Shown here: positions 7,514 to 17,091 of the stretch, piece after piece
How positions within the stretch are numbered: the stretch's first letter is position 1
How the letters are laid out: each line of letters begins with the position of its first letter
NCBI RefSeq assembly: GCF_029894125.1
Contig: NZ_JARXYZ010000023.1
Span: forward strand, 62,001-126,000
Origin: Kitasatospora sp. MAA19
Lineage (GTDB): Bacteria > Actinomycetota > Actinomycetes > Streptomycetales > Streptomycetaceae
Direction: 5' to 3'
Length of the DNA stretch: 64,000 nt
Notes under the pieces: model-generated
Told to the model about the DNA's origin: nothing
Databases searched by the model: none
The model's input: only the letters and a program-made list of their open reading frames with translations
Position numbers and translations under genes: made by a program

Positions 7514-7903
7514 TGCGACTTCCCCCTATGGGTCTCTACCCGGTGTCAACGGATTCGCGGCGCCACGGGTTCACGGTTCCGGGTCGCGATTCCGACGAGC
7601 GGATCCGCGCTCCCAAAGTCGGGCCGTGGGGCCTGAGTTGTGAAATGTGCATGGCATTTTTGCGGGCGGCCCGAGTGTTGGTGCTGCCAATGCAAGGAAT
7701 TTGCTCACTACTTACTTGATTCGCGCAAGTCCCTTCCGTTCCTGGATCGGATCTGACAGAGTCGTCCGCTATCCGGTGATCAAATGCCGGTGATCATTGC
7801 ATTGCTGTGCCCCACGTGTGTCCATCTGCGGCAGAAGTGTGCCGAGATCGGGTCGATGGGTGGGCCGGGATGCTACCTGGGACGTGACCGGGGGAGGAAC
7901 TTG
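7514..7903. other. Divergent promoter region of the ABC export system
   Basis: This 390-bp gap separates the leftward ATPase from the rightward permeases. It holds a direct repeat CCGGTGATCA at 7773-7782 and 7787-7796 (period 14), each containing the palindrome TGATCA; this is a possible regulator site. An in-frame extension of the permease reading frame into the gap begins at 7784 but has no ribosome site, while the ATG at 7904 has GGGGGAGG upstream. No other gene is seen. Confidence 0.5.
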
Positions 7904-10900
7904 ATGCTCGGCTTCGTCGTGCGCAGACTGCGCGGGCGACTGCCGCTGGCTGCTGCCGTGCTGCTCGCAGTACTGATCACCACGGCGGTGCTGACCGCGT
8001 TGGTGGCGTTCAACCGCAGCGTCGGCGAGGCCGGCCTGCGGCAGACGCTCCAAGGGGCCGGCCATGCCCGGACCACGGTCATGGTGGTCGCCGGGCACGG
8101 GCTCGACCAGCGGGCGAAGGACGAGGCGGAGATCGCCGCCTACCGCGGCCACCTCTTCGGCGACCTGCCCGTACGCACCGACAGCCTGCTGCGCAGCCGC
8201 TCCTACGGCCTGCCGGCCGCCACCTCCGGTGCGGGCGAGCCCGCGCCCTCCGGTGCGACCCCGGCTCCGGGCTCGACCCCGGGTCGGGGCGCCGCGCCCC
8301 AGCCCGACCTGACGGTCCTCGCGGACGTCGACCGCGGCCGGGCCCGACTGGTCGCCGGAGCCTGGCCCGCCGCCGCCTCCGGCCCGGTCCAGACCACTGC
8401 CCCACAGGCCGCCGTCCCGCAGACCATGCTGGCCCGGCTCGGCCTCACCGACCAGGCGCTGCCCGCCGACGTCCAGTTGACCGACCGCCTCGACGGCAAG
8501 CCGCTGACCGTCCGCATCACCGGTGTCTACCGCGCGGCGGACCCGACCGACGCGTACTGGCACATCGACCCGGTCGGCGGCCACGAGGTCGAGGTCGGCG
8601 GCTTCACCACCTACGGTCCGATGCTGGTCGACCAGAGCGCCTTCACCACCGCCGGATTGCTGCAGAGCAGCCGCAGCTGGCTGCTCGACGCCGACTTCGC
8701 GGGCGTCGACCGGTCCACGGCCGAGGCCATGGGCAACCGCGCCCAGCCCCTCGCCGACGACCTGCAGTCGCGCGCCGGGCTCAGCGCGCGGACCGAGCTG
8801 CCCGACATCATGCGCGAGTTGTCCTCCAGCATGATGGTCGCCCGGTCCACCCTGCTGATCGGCGCCCTGCAGCTGACCGTCCTCGCCATCGCGGCCCTGC
8901 TGCTGGTGGTCAATCTGATCGCGACCCGGCAGACGGCCGAGAACGAGTTGCTCGCCGCCCGCGGCGCCTCCGGCGCCCGGCTCGGCTCCTTCACCGCCCT
9001 GGAGTCGCTGCTGCTGGCACTCCCGGCCGCGCTGCTCGCGCCGCTGCTGACGCCGTACCTGGTCCGCGCCCTGGCAGGCTTCGGGAGCGCCCACGAGGTG
9101 CGCCTGACGACCGCCGTCAGCTGGACGCTCTGGCCGATCGCGGCGCTCTGCGCGCTCGCCTGCATCCTGCTGGCCACCCTGCCCAGCCTGCTGCGCGGTG
9201 CCGGAGCCGCCCTGCGCAGCCGCTCCGGCCGCCGCCAGGCCCTGGTCTCCGGCCTCGCGCGCAACGGCGGCGACCTCGCCGTGCTGGCCCTGGCCGTGCT
9301 CGCCTACCAGCAGCTCGGCCAGTACGGCAGCGGGCTGTCCACCGACTCCTCCGGTCGGCTCGGCGTGGACCTGCTGCTGGTCGCCACCCCGACCCTGGCG
9401 CTGTGCGCGGGCACCCTGGTGGTGCTGCGCCTGCTGCCGCTGGTCGCCCGGCTCGGCGCCCGGATGGCCGCCCGCGGCCGCGGCCTCGGCCCGGCCATGG
9501 TCGGCTGGCAGCTGGCCCGCCGGCCCGGCCGCGCCACCGGCCCGGTGCTGCTGCTCGTGATGGCCGTCGCCACCGGTGTGCTGGCGCTCGGCCAGCACGC
9601 CACCTGGACCGCCTCCCAGCGGGACCAGGCCGCCTTCAGCACGCTCGGCGGCCTGCGCATCTCCGCCGCGCACAGCTCCCTGATGGGCCAGGGCGGCCGC
9701 TACGGGGCCCTGCCCGGCGGCGACCGGCTGATCCCGGTGGTGCGCTCGGACCAGTCCCTGCCCGAGGGCAACGGCCAGCTGGTGGCCCTGGACACCGCCG
9801 CCTTCGCGGAGCGCGTCCCGGTCCGCGCCGACCTGCTCGGCGGGCACACCCGCGAGGAGGCGTTCGCGCCGCTCGCCCCGCCCGCGGCCACCTCGAAGGG
9901 CGGACTGGAACTGCCCGGCCATCCGCTGCGGATCGACGCCGAGCTCTCCGTCCACCAGCCGGAGCAGCAGGTCCAGATGGCCAACGGGACGACCCGCCCG
10001 CCGGTCCGCCCGGAGGTCCGGTTGCTGCTGCGCGACCGCTTCGGCCTCGTCCACAAGGCCTCGCTCTCCACGCTGCCGTTCAACGGCGACACCACGGTCT
10101 CGGCTTCACTGACCACGCTGGTCGACGCCCCGATCGGTTCGGTCGCCGCGCCACTGACCATGGTCGGCGCGATCGTCTCCTTCGGTGACCGGACCGACGG
10201 CGAGGTGACCATCCGCCGGCTGTCCGTCTCCGACAGCGCCGACGGGCCCGCGACCGCCGTCCCGGTGCCGGCCGGACTCGCCTGGACGGCGACGGCACCC
10301 GGCGTCCGGGACAGCCGTGAGGTCGCGCCCGGGCCCGCAGCCGCCCTCGGATCCGAACCGACCGGCGCCGACCGGCTGTTCACCATCCGCTACCGCTTCG
10401 CGAACGGCCTCGGCGAGACGCTCCGCGCGATCGTCAGCCCGGCCGGGACGAGCGCGACGGCCACCGTGCCCGGCGTCGCCACCCACGACTACCTGAAGGC
10501 CGTCAGCGCCTCGGTCGGCGACACCGTCCAGGTGCCGTTCGGCGGATCCTCCCTCCCGGTCAAGATCACCGCCGTGGTCAACGCCCTGCCCGCGTCCGGC
10601 CCCAGCACCCTCGTCGTCGACCTCGCCAGCACGGCCCGCGTCCTGGCGGCGCAGGGCCAGGAGCTGCCCAACCGCGCCGAGTGGTGGCTGCCCGCCACCG
10701 GCCCCGGCGACCGGACCCCCGCCGAGGCCGCCGCCGCCCTGCGCGCCGCCCCGGGCACCCAGGACATCCAGCTCTACGAGGAGGTCTCCGAAGGCCTCCT
10801 CGGGGACCCGGTCGGCGCCGCCCCGCAGAGCGCGCTCATGGTCATCGCGGTCGTCACCGCGGTGCTCGCCGCGATCGGCTTCGGCGCCGCCGTGGCCGCC

Positions 10901-11242
10901 TCCGCCCGCGAACGGTCCCGGGACTCCGCCCTGCTGCTCGCCCTGGGCACCCCCCGCAAGCAGATCACCCGAACCATCGCCGCCGAACAGGGCGTCCTGG
11001 TCGTCCTCGGCGGGGCCGTCGGCCTCGGCCTCGGCGCCCTGCTCGTCCACCTGATCGTTCCGTTCGTCGTGCTGACGTCCGCAGCCCGCCGCCCGGTACC
11101 CGAGGCGCTGATCGAACTGCCGCTCGGCCAGGCCCTCCTGCTCGCGGCCGCGATCGCCGTCGTCCCCCTGCTGTCGGCCTTCCTGATCGGACGCCGCCGT
11201 CGAGACGTGGCCGCCCGGCTGCGCCACGTGGAGGAGATGTGA
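7904..11242 (+). CDS. Large FtsX-like ABC transporter permease 1
   Basis: A 1,112-residue protein from ATG (MLGFVVRRLRGRLPL), with GGGGGAGG as ribosome site. The first membrane helix is LAAAVLLAVLITTAVLTAL; a long extracytoplasmic domain follows; then a four-helix cluster including LQLTVLAIAALLLVVNLIA precedes ENELLAARGASGARLG, the coupling segment typical of FtsX/MacB proteins. A second half repeats the plan, with a C-terminal FtsX domain (LMVIAVVTAVLAAIGFGAAV, then RDSALLLALGTPRKQI). It is thus a double-FtsX permease of the kind used for peptide or lipid export or signalling. Its stop overlaps the next permease start, so the two are probably made in equal amounts and work as a heterodimer. 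Confidence 0.9.
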   Translation: MLGFVVRRLRGRLPLAAAVLLAVLITTAVLTALVAFNRSVGEAGLRQTLQGAGHARTTVMVVAGHGLDQRAKDEAEIAAYRGHLFGDLPVRTDSLLRSRSYGLPAATSGAGEPAPSGATPAPGSTPGRGAAPQPDLTVLADVDRGRARLVAGAWPAAASGPVQTTAPQAAVPQTMLARLGLTDQALPADVQLTDRLDGKPLTVRITGVYRAADPTDAYWHIDPVGGHEVEVGGFTTYGPMLVDQSAFTTAGLLQSSRSWLLDADFAGVDRSTAEAMGNRAQPLADDLQSRAGLSARTELPDIMRELSSSMMVARSTLLIGALQLTVLAIAALLLVVNLIATRQTAENELLAARGASGARLGSFTALESLLLALPAALLAPLLTPYLVRALAGFGSAHEVRLTTAVSWTLWPIAALCALACILLATLPSLLRGAGAALRSRSGRRQALVSGLARNGGDLAVLALAVLAYQQLGQYGSGLSTDSSGRLGVDLLLVATPTLALCAGTLVVLRLLPLVARLGARMAARGRGLGPAMVGWQLARRPGRATGPVLLLVMAVATGVLALGQHATWTASQRDQAAFSTLGGLRISAAHSSLMGQGGRYGALPGGDRLIPVVRSDQSLPEGNGQLVALDTAAFAERVPVRADLLGGHTREEAFAPLAPPAATSKGGLELPGHPLRIDAELSVHQPEQQVQMANGTTRPPVRPEVRLLLRDRFGLVHKASLSTLPFNGDTTVSASLTTLVDAPIGSVAAPLTMVGAIVSFGDRTDGEVTIRRLSVSDSADGPATAVPVPAGLAWTATAPGVRDSREVAPGPAAALGSEPTGADRLFTIRYRFANGLGETLRAIVSPAGTSATATVPGVATHDYLKAVSASVGDTVQVPFGGSSLPVKITAVVNALPASGPSTLVVDLASTARVLAAQGQELPNRAEWWLPATGPGDRTPAEAAAALRAAPGTQDIQLYEEVSEGLLGDPVGAAPQSALMVIAVVTAVLAAIGFGAAVAASARERSRDSALLLALGTPRKQITRTIAAEQGVLVVLGGAVGLGLGALLVHLIVPFVVLTSAARRPVPEALIELPLGQALLLAAAIAVVPLLSAFLIGRRRRDVAARLRHVEEM

Positions 11243-14043
11243 CCACCAAGGCCGGCACCACCGTGCCCACCCCCTCGGCCGCCCGGCGGCCCGCGCCCTG
11301 GGTCCGCACCCGGCTGCGCGCGACGCCGCTGGCCGCCCTGCTCACGGCGGCACTCGCCTTCGTCACCGTGTTCATGGCGGCGGCCATCCCGCGCATCACC
11401 GACCGCAGCGCGGACAGCGCACTACGGGACTTCGTCCGCCACCTGGGCGTCACCTCGACCAGCCTGCTGGCCACGGCCCAGCCGAACCTGAGCGACACCG
11501 CCACGGATCTCGACACCGTGCAGCAGAAGCTGACCGCGGAGATCGGCCGGAACCTGACGCTCAGCCAGTCCGGCCAGCTCTACGGCACCCGGACCAAGAC
11601 CTCGCGGGGCATGCTGAACACGGGCTACGCCAAGCTGTCGGACAACCGTGCGCCGCAGCTCGACCTGATGTACGTGCACGGCTTCACCGACCGCGTGACC
11701 CTGGTCGACGGGGCCTGGCCGAGCCCCGCGGACGAGGGCGCGCCCCTGCCGATCGTCATCAGCCAGAAGGCCGCCGAAACCATCGGCGTCAAGCTCGGCG
11801 ACGTCATCGACAACGGCAGCGAGGTGACCGGCCCGGTCCGGTCCCGCGTGGTCGGCCTCTACCGCGTCAACAACCCCGACGACCCGAGCTGGGAGGACGC
11901 CGGCTGCCCGGCCCGTGCCTGCCTGGACGGCGGGGGCGCCGAGCTCGGGTGGAAGACCACCGGTCTCATCGACGGTGGCAGCCTGCCCGGGCTGGTCCGC
12001 TGGGGCAAGAACGTCCAGAACTTCTGGCGGCTGCCCATCGATCCGGGTGTCCTGCGGGCCGACCAACTGGCCCAGACCCGCAGCACGGTCGGCTCCTACC
12101 TGAGCGGGAGCGGCGCCACCGGCCTCGCGCGCCAGACCAACCGCGTCGACCTGCGCGTCAGTTCCCTGCTGCCCGAGGCCTTCACCCGGGCCACCGCCCG
12201 GTACGAGGCCTCGGCGCCGCTGGCGGCGATCGGCCCGGCCGGGGTGGCGGGTGTCGCCGTGGTGGTGCTGTGCCTGGCCGCGGCCCTCACCGCCGACCGG
12301 CGCACCGCCGAGATCCGGCTGCTCCAGGCCCGCGGCGGCTCGCGCGGCGGCGTGTTGCTGCGCCTGCTCGGCGAGGGCGTGGCGACCGTGCTGCCCGCCG
12401 CCGCACTCGGGGCCGCGCTCGCCCTGGTGCTGCTGCCCACCCCCCGGTGGGGCGACGCGGTGCTCGCGGCCCTGGTGGCGACCCTGCTCGCCGTGCTGGC
12501 CTTCCCGGCCCGCGCCGCCGTGCTGCTGACGCCGCCGAAGGCCGTCGCCGGATGGCGCCGGCTCGTCGGCGAGCTCGCCTTCCTGGCCGTCACCGCCGCG
12601 GCGGTGGCCGAGGTCCGCCGGCGCGGCGCCGCCCCCGCCGGTGCCGGCCTGGACCCGCTGGTGGTGGCCGCGCCGCTGCTGCTCGCCGTCACCGGCGGCC
12701 TGCTGCTGGCCCGGGTCCAGCCGGTGGTGGTCGGCTGGCTGGCCGCCCTCGCCGGGCGCGGCCGCGGCCTGATCGGGTTCCTCGGGCTGGCCCGTGCCTC
12801 CCGCGACACCTCGGGCCGCCGGCGACCCTCCGCGCTGCCGCTGCTCGCCCTGGTGATCGCCGTCACCACGACCGGTTTCGGGGCCACCGTGCTCGACACC
12901 GTGGACACCGTCCGGCTGCGCGCCGCCCGGATCGCGACCGGCGGAGACGTCTCCGTCTCCGTCCCGATCTACGCGACCCTGCCGGAGACGTTCACCACGG
13001 CGGCCGCCCAGCTGCCGGGCGTGCGGGCCTCGACCGGGGTCTGGGTCGAGAACGGGGCCAGCCTCATCAGTGCCGAGCAGGAGTCCGTCTCGGCCATCCT
13101 GGTGGTGGCCGAGCCGAAGGCGTACGCCGAGATCGCCCGGACCTTCGGGATGGGCGAGTTCGACCCGGCGCTGCTCGCCGGCGCCCCCGGCGGTCCGGAC
13201 ACCCCGGTACCGGCGCTGTTCAGCACCGGCCTGTCCAAGCAACTGGCCGCCGGGCCGCCCCGGCTGCGGACGCCCAACGGGGGCCAACTGCGCACCACCG
13301 TCGCCGGGATCGTCGCCGGCACCCCCGCCCTGCCGGACCCCGGCAAGCCGTTCATGGTCGTGCCGGCCGGGCCCGCCGCCGAGCGTCTCCCGGAGCTCAA
13401 GCGGACGAACAAGTGGCTGTCCGTCGGCGACGTCGACCCCGAGCAGGTCAGGGGACTGGTCCTGGAGCGGGGCCTGACCGCCGCGGAGGGCCTCGCCAAG
13501 CTGATCAGGGACGAGGCCGCGGCCGCCGGCAAGGGCTCGCACGGCCTGCCGCCCGGGTACACGGTGCGCAGCAGCCGCGAGGCGGCCGCCGTGCTCGCCG
13601 CCGATCCGCTCCAGCACTCGGCCGTCCAGATGTTCTGGTACGCGGGCGCCGCCGGCGCGGGCTTCGCCCTGCTCGCCGTCCTGCTGACGCTGGTGCGGGC
13701 GGCCCCCGAGCGGGCGGCCCTGCTGGCCCGGCTGCGCACCATGGGCCTGCGGCCCCGGCAGGGGCTGGCGCTGATCGTCACCGAGACGCTGCCGCAGGCC
13801 CTGGCGGCGGCCGTCGGCGGCGGGTTGGTCGCGGTGGCGGCGGTCTGGCTGCTCGGGCCCGCCTTCAACCTGTCGGCGCTGGTCGGTGCGGACATCGGCG
13901 ACGCGCTGACCCCGGCCCTGCTGCCGGTGCTGCTGCCCACGACCGGCCTGGCCCTGGTGGTCTGCCTCGCGGTGATGCTGGAGACGGCCGTGACCGGCCG
14001 GCGCCAGATCTCCGCCGAACTACGGGCGGGGGACCAGCGGTGA
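11239..14043 (+). CDS. Large FtsX-like ABC transporter permease 2
   Basis: A 934-residue protein from GTG (VTTKAGTTVPTPS), overlapping the previous stop as GTGA with GAGGAG in front. After an N-terminal helix (LAALLTAALAFVTVFMAAAI) there is a large external domain, a central helix bundle containing RRTAEIRLLQARGGSRGG, the coupling-type motif, and a C-terminal FtsX bundle ending with PALLPVLLPTTGLALVVCLA. It is clearly the partner of permease 1 in sequence type and gene order. The shared layout suggests a heterodimeric exporter or sensor-transporter powered by one or both flanking ATPases. The substrate is unknown. Confidence 0.9.
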   Translation: MTTKAGTTVPTPSAARRPAPWVRTRLRATPLAALLTAALAFVTVFMAAAIPRITDRSADSALRDFVRHLGVTSTSLLATAQPNLSDTATDLDTVQQKLTAEIGRNLTLSQSGQLYGTRTKTSRGMLNTGYAKLSDNRAPQLDLMYVHGFTDRVTLVDGAWPSPADEGAPLPIVISQKAAETIGVKLGDVIDNGSEVTGPVRSRVVGLYRVNNPDDPSWEDAGCPARACLDGGGAELGWKTTGLIDGGSLPGLVRWGKNVQNFWRLPIDPGVLRADQLAQTRSTVGSYLSGSGATGLARQTNRVDLRVSSLLPEAFTRATARYEASAPLAAIGPAGVAGVAVVVLCLAAALTADRRTAEIRLLQARGGSRGGVLLRLLGEGVATVLPAAALGAALALVLLPTPRWGDAVLAALVATLLAVLAFPARAAVLLTPPKAVAGWRRLVGELAFLAVTAAAVAEVRRRGAAPAGAGLDPLVVAAPLLLAVTGGLLLARVQPVVVGWLAALAGRGRGLIGFLGLARASRDTSGRRRPSALPLLALVIAVTTTGFGATVLDTVDTVRLRAARIATGGDVSVSVPIYATLPETFTTAAAQLPGVRASTGVWVENGASLISAEQESVSAILVVAEPKAYAEIARTFGMGEFDPALLAGAPGGPDTPVPALFSTGLSKQLAAGPPRLRTPNGGQLRTTVAGIVAGTPALPDPGKPFMVVPAGPAAERLPELKRTNKWLSVGDVDPEQVRGLVLERGLTAAEGLAKLIRDEAAAAGKGSHGLPPGYTVRSSREAAAVLAADPLQHSAVQMFWYAGAAGAGFALLAVLLTLVRAAPERAALLARLRTMGLRPRQGLALIVTETLPQALAAAVGGGLVAVAAVWLLGPAFNLSALVGADIGDALTPALLPVLLPTTGLALVVCLAVMLETAVTGRRQISAELRAGDQR

Positions 14044-14153
14044 CGCCGGGAACAGCGGTACCGGTCGTGACACCGGTGCGGACCGCCGGAACTGTGAAGA
14101 CCGTCAAGGTCGTTGAGATTTCCAGGACTGTGAAGACAGGAGACGAGCGGTGA
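14040..14153 (+). CDS. Possible 37-residue linker micro-ORF
   Basis: GTG at the 3' end of permease 2 opens a 37-codon frame (VTPGTAVPVVTPVRTAG and a Val/Lys/Thr-rich remainder) that ends in a TGA overlapping the GTG of the ATPase gene. It therefore overlaps both neighbours by 4 nt as GTGA. The sequence is internally repetitive (ACTGTGAAGAC occurs twice). It may serve only to carry ribosomes from one gene to the next; whether the peptide matters is unknown. Confidence 0.35.
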   Translation: MTPGTAVPVVTPVRTAGTVKTVKVVEISRTVKTGDER

Positions 14154-15139
14154 AGAGCACTCCCCAGGAGCGGCCGACCGCCGAGGCCCCCAGCCTGCAG
14201 GAGCTCCAACAGCGGGCACTCGCTGCCGCAGCGCCCAGGGCGTACGGCGAGGGTGCGGCCATCGTCTGCGACCGGCTGGTGCGGATCTTCAGCGCCGAGG
14301 GCGTCGAGGTCCAGGCGCTGCAGGGGCTGGAGCTGACCATCCAGCAGGGCGACCTGGTCGCCCTGGTCGGTGCCTCCGGCAGCGGCAAGTCCACCCTGCT
14401 GACCATCCTGGCCGGGCTCGACGTGCCGACCGCCGGCAGCGCCACCGTCGCCGGCTGCGACCTGCTGGAGATGCCCGCACGGGAGCGGCTGCGCTACCGG
14501 CGGGAGGTGGTGGGCTTCATCTGGCAGCAGACCGCCCGCAACCTGCTGCCGTTCCTCACCGCCGCCGAGAACATCGCCCTGCCCATGCAACTGCGCGGCC
14601 GCCGGGGCGGGGCCGGTCGGGCCAAGCAGCAGGCCGGCCGGGTGGCCGAGTTGATGGAGGCGCTGGAGATCGGCGAGCTCGCCCACCGCCGCCCCAACGA
14701 GCTCTCCGGCGGCCAGCAGCAGCGGGTCGCGATCGCGGTGGCGATGGCCAACAACCCGCCGGTGCTGCTCGCCGACGAGCCCACCGGTGAGCTGGACTCC
14801 GAGACCGCGGGGGTGATCTTCGAGTCCTTCCGCACCGTCAACCGGGAACTCGGAGCCACGGTCGTGATCGTCACCCACGACCCGATGGTCGCGGGCGAGG
14901 TCCGCCGCACGGTCGCCATCCGGGACGGCCGGACCAGCAGCGAGGTGCTGCGCCGCACCGTCACGGACGAGCACGGCGAGGAGTCGGTCAACGAGCGCGA
15001 GTACGTGATGCTGGACCGTACCGGGCGGGTGCAGCTGCCGGTCAAGTTCCTGGAGGCGCTGGGGATGGAGCACCGGGTGGCGGTCGACCTCGTGGCCGAC
15101 CACATCGAGGTCCGCCCGGACGACATCGCCGGGCACTGA
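14150..15139 (+). CDS. ABC transporter ATP-binding protein with C-terminal AbrB/SpoVT-like domain
   Basis: A 329-residue protein from GTG with CAGGAG upstream. The ATPase part has Walker A GASGSGKSTLLTI, signature LSGGQQQRVAIAVAMA, Walker B VLLADEPTGELD and H-switch VTHDP. It has an N-terminal extension of about 35 residues and a C-terminal extension of about 65. The last 45 residues (YVMLDRTGRVQLPVKFLEAL, then GMEHRVAVDLVADHIEVRP) follow the swapped-hairpin AbrB/SpoVT pattern: beta-strand, GR-x-x-LP, helix ending LG, then two strands. In classic AbrB proteins this fold binds DNA; here it may serve dimerisation or docking. It is the last gene of the permease operon. Confidence 0.9.
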   Translation: MKSTPQERPTAEAPSLQELQQRALAAAAPRAYGEGAAIVCDRLVRIFSAEGVEVQALQGLELTIQQGDLVALVGASGSGKSTLLTILAGLDVPTAGSATVAGCDLLEMPARERLRYRREVVGFIWQQTARNLLPFLTAAENIALPMQLRGRRGGAGRAKQQAGRVAELMEALEIGELAHRRPNELSGGQQQRVAIAVAMANNPPVLLADEPTGELDSETAGVIFESFRTVNRELGATVVIVTHDPMVAGEVRRTVAIRDGRTSSEVLRRTVTDEHGEESVNEREYVMLDRTGRVQLPVKFLEALGMEHRVAVDLVADHIEVRPDDIAGH

Positions 15140-15175
15140 GGGGCGGGTACGAGGCCCGGGCACCGAGGGGCGGGT
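15130..15175. repeat. Direct repeat spanning a stop codon
   Basis: CGGGCACTGAGGGGCGGGT (with the ATPase stop TGA in it) is followed 27 bp later by the same 19-mer with one change that turns TGA into CGA. It looks like a local tandem duplication across the gene end. Confidence 0.75.
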
Positions 15176-15203
15176 GCCGGGGAGGGGCGGGCGTCGGCTG
15201 CCG

Positions 15204-15392
15204 CTACTGCCGCTGGTTGTCGCCGCCCATCCGCTGGAAGAGCCCGCTGCCCTCGGCGTCGGCGCGGAGGTCGGGCGCGTCCTCGCCGGCGCGCTCGCCT
15301 CGGGCCGTGGCGGTGCAGAGGGCGAAGACGAGCAGTGCACTGGCCGCGACGGCGAGGATTCCGAGGGCGGTCAGGACGCGTAGCCAGGTCAA
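15204..15392 (-). CDS. Small single-pass membrane protein
   Basis: A 62-residue protein starting at TTG with an ideal GGAGG seven bases upstream; no ATG or GTG is available nearby. The N-terminal segment LRVLTALGILAVAASALLVF is one membrane helix, followed by a polar tail (ARGERAGEDAPDLRADAEG) that is probably cytoplasmic or periplasmic. It is convergent with the ABC ATPase gene and lies downstream of the AMP-ligase gene on the same strand, so it might be co-transcribed with it. The function is unknown. Confidence 0.65.
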   Translation of the reverse strand: MTWLRVLTALGILAVAASALLVFALCTATARGERAGEDAPDLRADAEGSGLFQRMGGDNQRQ

Positions 15393-15531
15393 GGAAGTGC
15401 CTCCTGGGGACGGTGCGGAGGAACGCCGCCGGGGAGGTATCGGCAGTTCGGCCCGCACGGTCGAGTGTCCAAAAGCGGTTCTTCCCGTCGCCCGCCGCGC
15501 GAGAGGTCGCCCGCGCGGGCGCTCGAAGCAT

Positions 15532-17091
15532 CTACACGGCGCGCCATGCTCCCTCGCGCGCCCCTGCGGTAGTGACGGCCCTCCCCTCCGGGCGCTCCGC
15601 CAACGCCCGCAGCGCGCCGAGGTCCGGCTTCCCCGCCCCGGTCAGCGGGATCCCCGGCACGACCAGGACGGTGTCCGGGGCACACCGCCGCCGCCCCCCG
15701 TGCTCCCGGGCCCAGCGGTGCAGCTCCGCCGCCGTCGCCCGCGAGCCCGGCACGGTGACCACGGCCGCGTGCACCCGCTCCAGCCGGTCCGCGTCGACCG
15801 TCGCGAACATCACCGCCTCCCGTACCTCCGGGTGCGCGCGCAGCGGCTCCTCGACGTCCCGGGGAAACACGTTGTGCCCGTTCACGATCGCCATCGGATC
15901 GCGCCGCCCGGCCACCGTCAGATAGCCGGCTGCGTCCAGGCTGCCCAGATCGCCGGTGTGCAGCCAGCCGTCCCGCAGCACCCGGGCGGTCAGCTCCGGG
16001 TCGCGCCAGTAGCCGACCATCGCGGTCGGGGTGCGGACGCAGATCTCCCCGGTCCGGCCCGGCGCCAGCACGGCGCCGTCCTCGTCCACGATCCGCACCT
16101 CGGTGTCCGGGAACGGGCGCCCGGCGGTCAGCAGGAGCCGCGGGTCCAGATGCTCGTCCGGGCTCAGCCGGGTGACCGGCCCGCACTCCGTCAGGCTGTA
16201 CGTCTGGTGCAGCACCCGGCCCAGCCGCCGGGTCGCCTCCGCCAACCGGCGCGGCGACGGGGGGCAGCCCGTGTACGTGACGCGCCGCAGGCTGCCGGTG
16301 TCCGTCCTGGACAGCAGCGGGTGGTCCAGCACCCGGTAGAGCAGATGCGGCGGCAGGTACACCCGGGACACCCGGAACCGCTCGATCGCGGCCAGCACGG
16401 CCTCGGCGGCGAAGCCCTCCTGCAGCACCACCGTGCCGCCCGCCGCCAGCGCCAGATCCGCCGTCGTCCCGCCGCCGTGGCACAGCGCCGTACAGAGCAG
16501 GAACGTCGCGCCGGACAGCAGCGGAGGTCGCGGCGGCCGGGCGAACCGGCGCACCACCCCCTTCGGCCGACCGGTCGTCCCGCCGGTGAACCGCACCGCC
16601 ATCACGTCCTCCGGGCGGTACCGCGGCGCCAGCGGCCCGGGCGGGCAGGACGCGGCCGCCGCCGACAGGTCCGTCCCGAGGGCCGACGGGCCCAGCGCGA
16701 ACAGGCCGACCGAGGGCAGCGCCCGGGCGATCCCCTCGGCGGCGGCCGAACACCGGGCCGGATCGAAGACCAGCGCCGACGTCCCGGCGAACCCGGCCAG
16801 CGCCACCGACTCCCCGACCGGGCCGTCCGGATGCAGCATCGCCACCCGGCACCCCAGCAGGTTCGCCGCCAACCGCACCAGCACCGCCTCCGGCCGGTTC
16901 CCGGCCAGCACCGTCACCCCGTCCCCGCGCCCGAGCCCGGCCCCCTCCAGCGCCCGCGCCAGCCGGTACACCCCGTCCAGGCACTCCCGCGCCGTCAGCG
17001 CCCGCTCCCCGCAGCGGACCGCCACCCGCCCCGGATCCCGCTCCAGCCCTGCCAACACCCGCCCGGTGTACGTCGGATCCGACTCCGCCAT
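15532..17091 (-). CDS. AMP-binding acyl-CoA synthetase/ligase
   Basis: A 519-residue adenylate-forming enzyme from ATG with AAGGAGG upstream. Core motifs in order: the P-loop FTGGTTGRPKG near residue 168, the A5-type motif YSLTECGP, the hinge region GWLHTGDLGSLDAAGYL, and the catalytic lysine motif PLTGAGKPD near the C-terminus. These enzymes activate a carboxylate with ATP and usually pass it to CoA or a carrier protein. The length and order are those of fatty or aromatic acyl-CoA ligases rather than NRPS modules. A thioesterase and oxygenases lie within 5 kb, but no PKS or NRPS gene, so its pathway is unclear. Confidence 0.92.
   Translation of the reverse strand: MAESDPTYTGRVLAGLERDPGRVAVRCGERALTARECLDGVYRLARALEGAGLGRGDGVTVLAGNRPEAVLVRLAANLLGCRVAMLHPDGPVGESVALAGFAGTSALVFDPARCSAAAEGIARALPSVGLFALGPSALGTDLSAAAASCPPGPLAPRYRPEDVMAVRFTGGTTGRPKGVVRRFARPPRPPLLSGATFLLCTALCHGGGTTADLALAAGGTVVLQEGFAAEAVLAAIERFRVSRVYLPPHLLYRVLDHPLLSRTDTGSLRRVTYTGCPPSPRRLAEATRRLGRVLHQTYSLTECGPVTRLSPDEHLDPRLLLTAGRPFPDTEVRIVDEDGAVLAPGRTGEICVRTPTAMVGYWRDPELTARVLRDGWLHTGDLGSLDAAGYLTVAGRRDPMAIVNGHNVFPRDVEEPLRAHPEVREAVMFATVDADRLERVHAAVVTVPGSRATAAELHRWAREHGGRRRCAPDTVLVVPGIPLTGAGKPDLGALRALAERPEGRAVTTAGAREGAWRAV

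Noticed and set aside
7769..10054. 761-codon antisense frame opposite the first large permease
   Set aside because: Composition is Gln/Gly/Arg-rich and repetitive, with no domain, and it is fully opposite a gene with clear FtsX features.
11422..13617. 731-codon antisense frame opposite the second permease
   Set aside because: Same shadow character; no ribosome site or recognisable motif.
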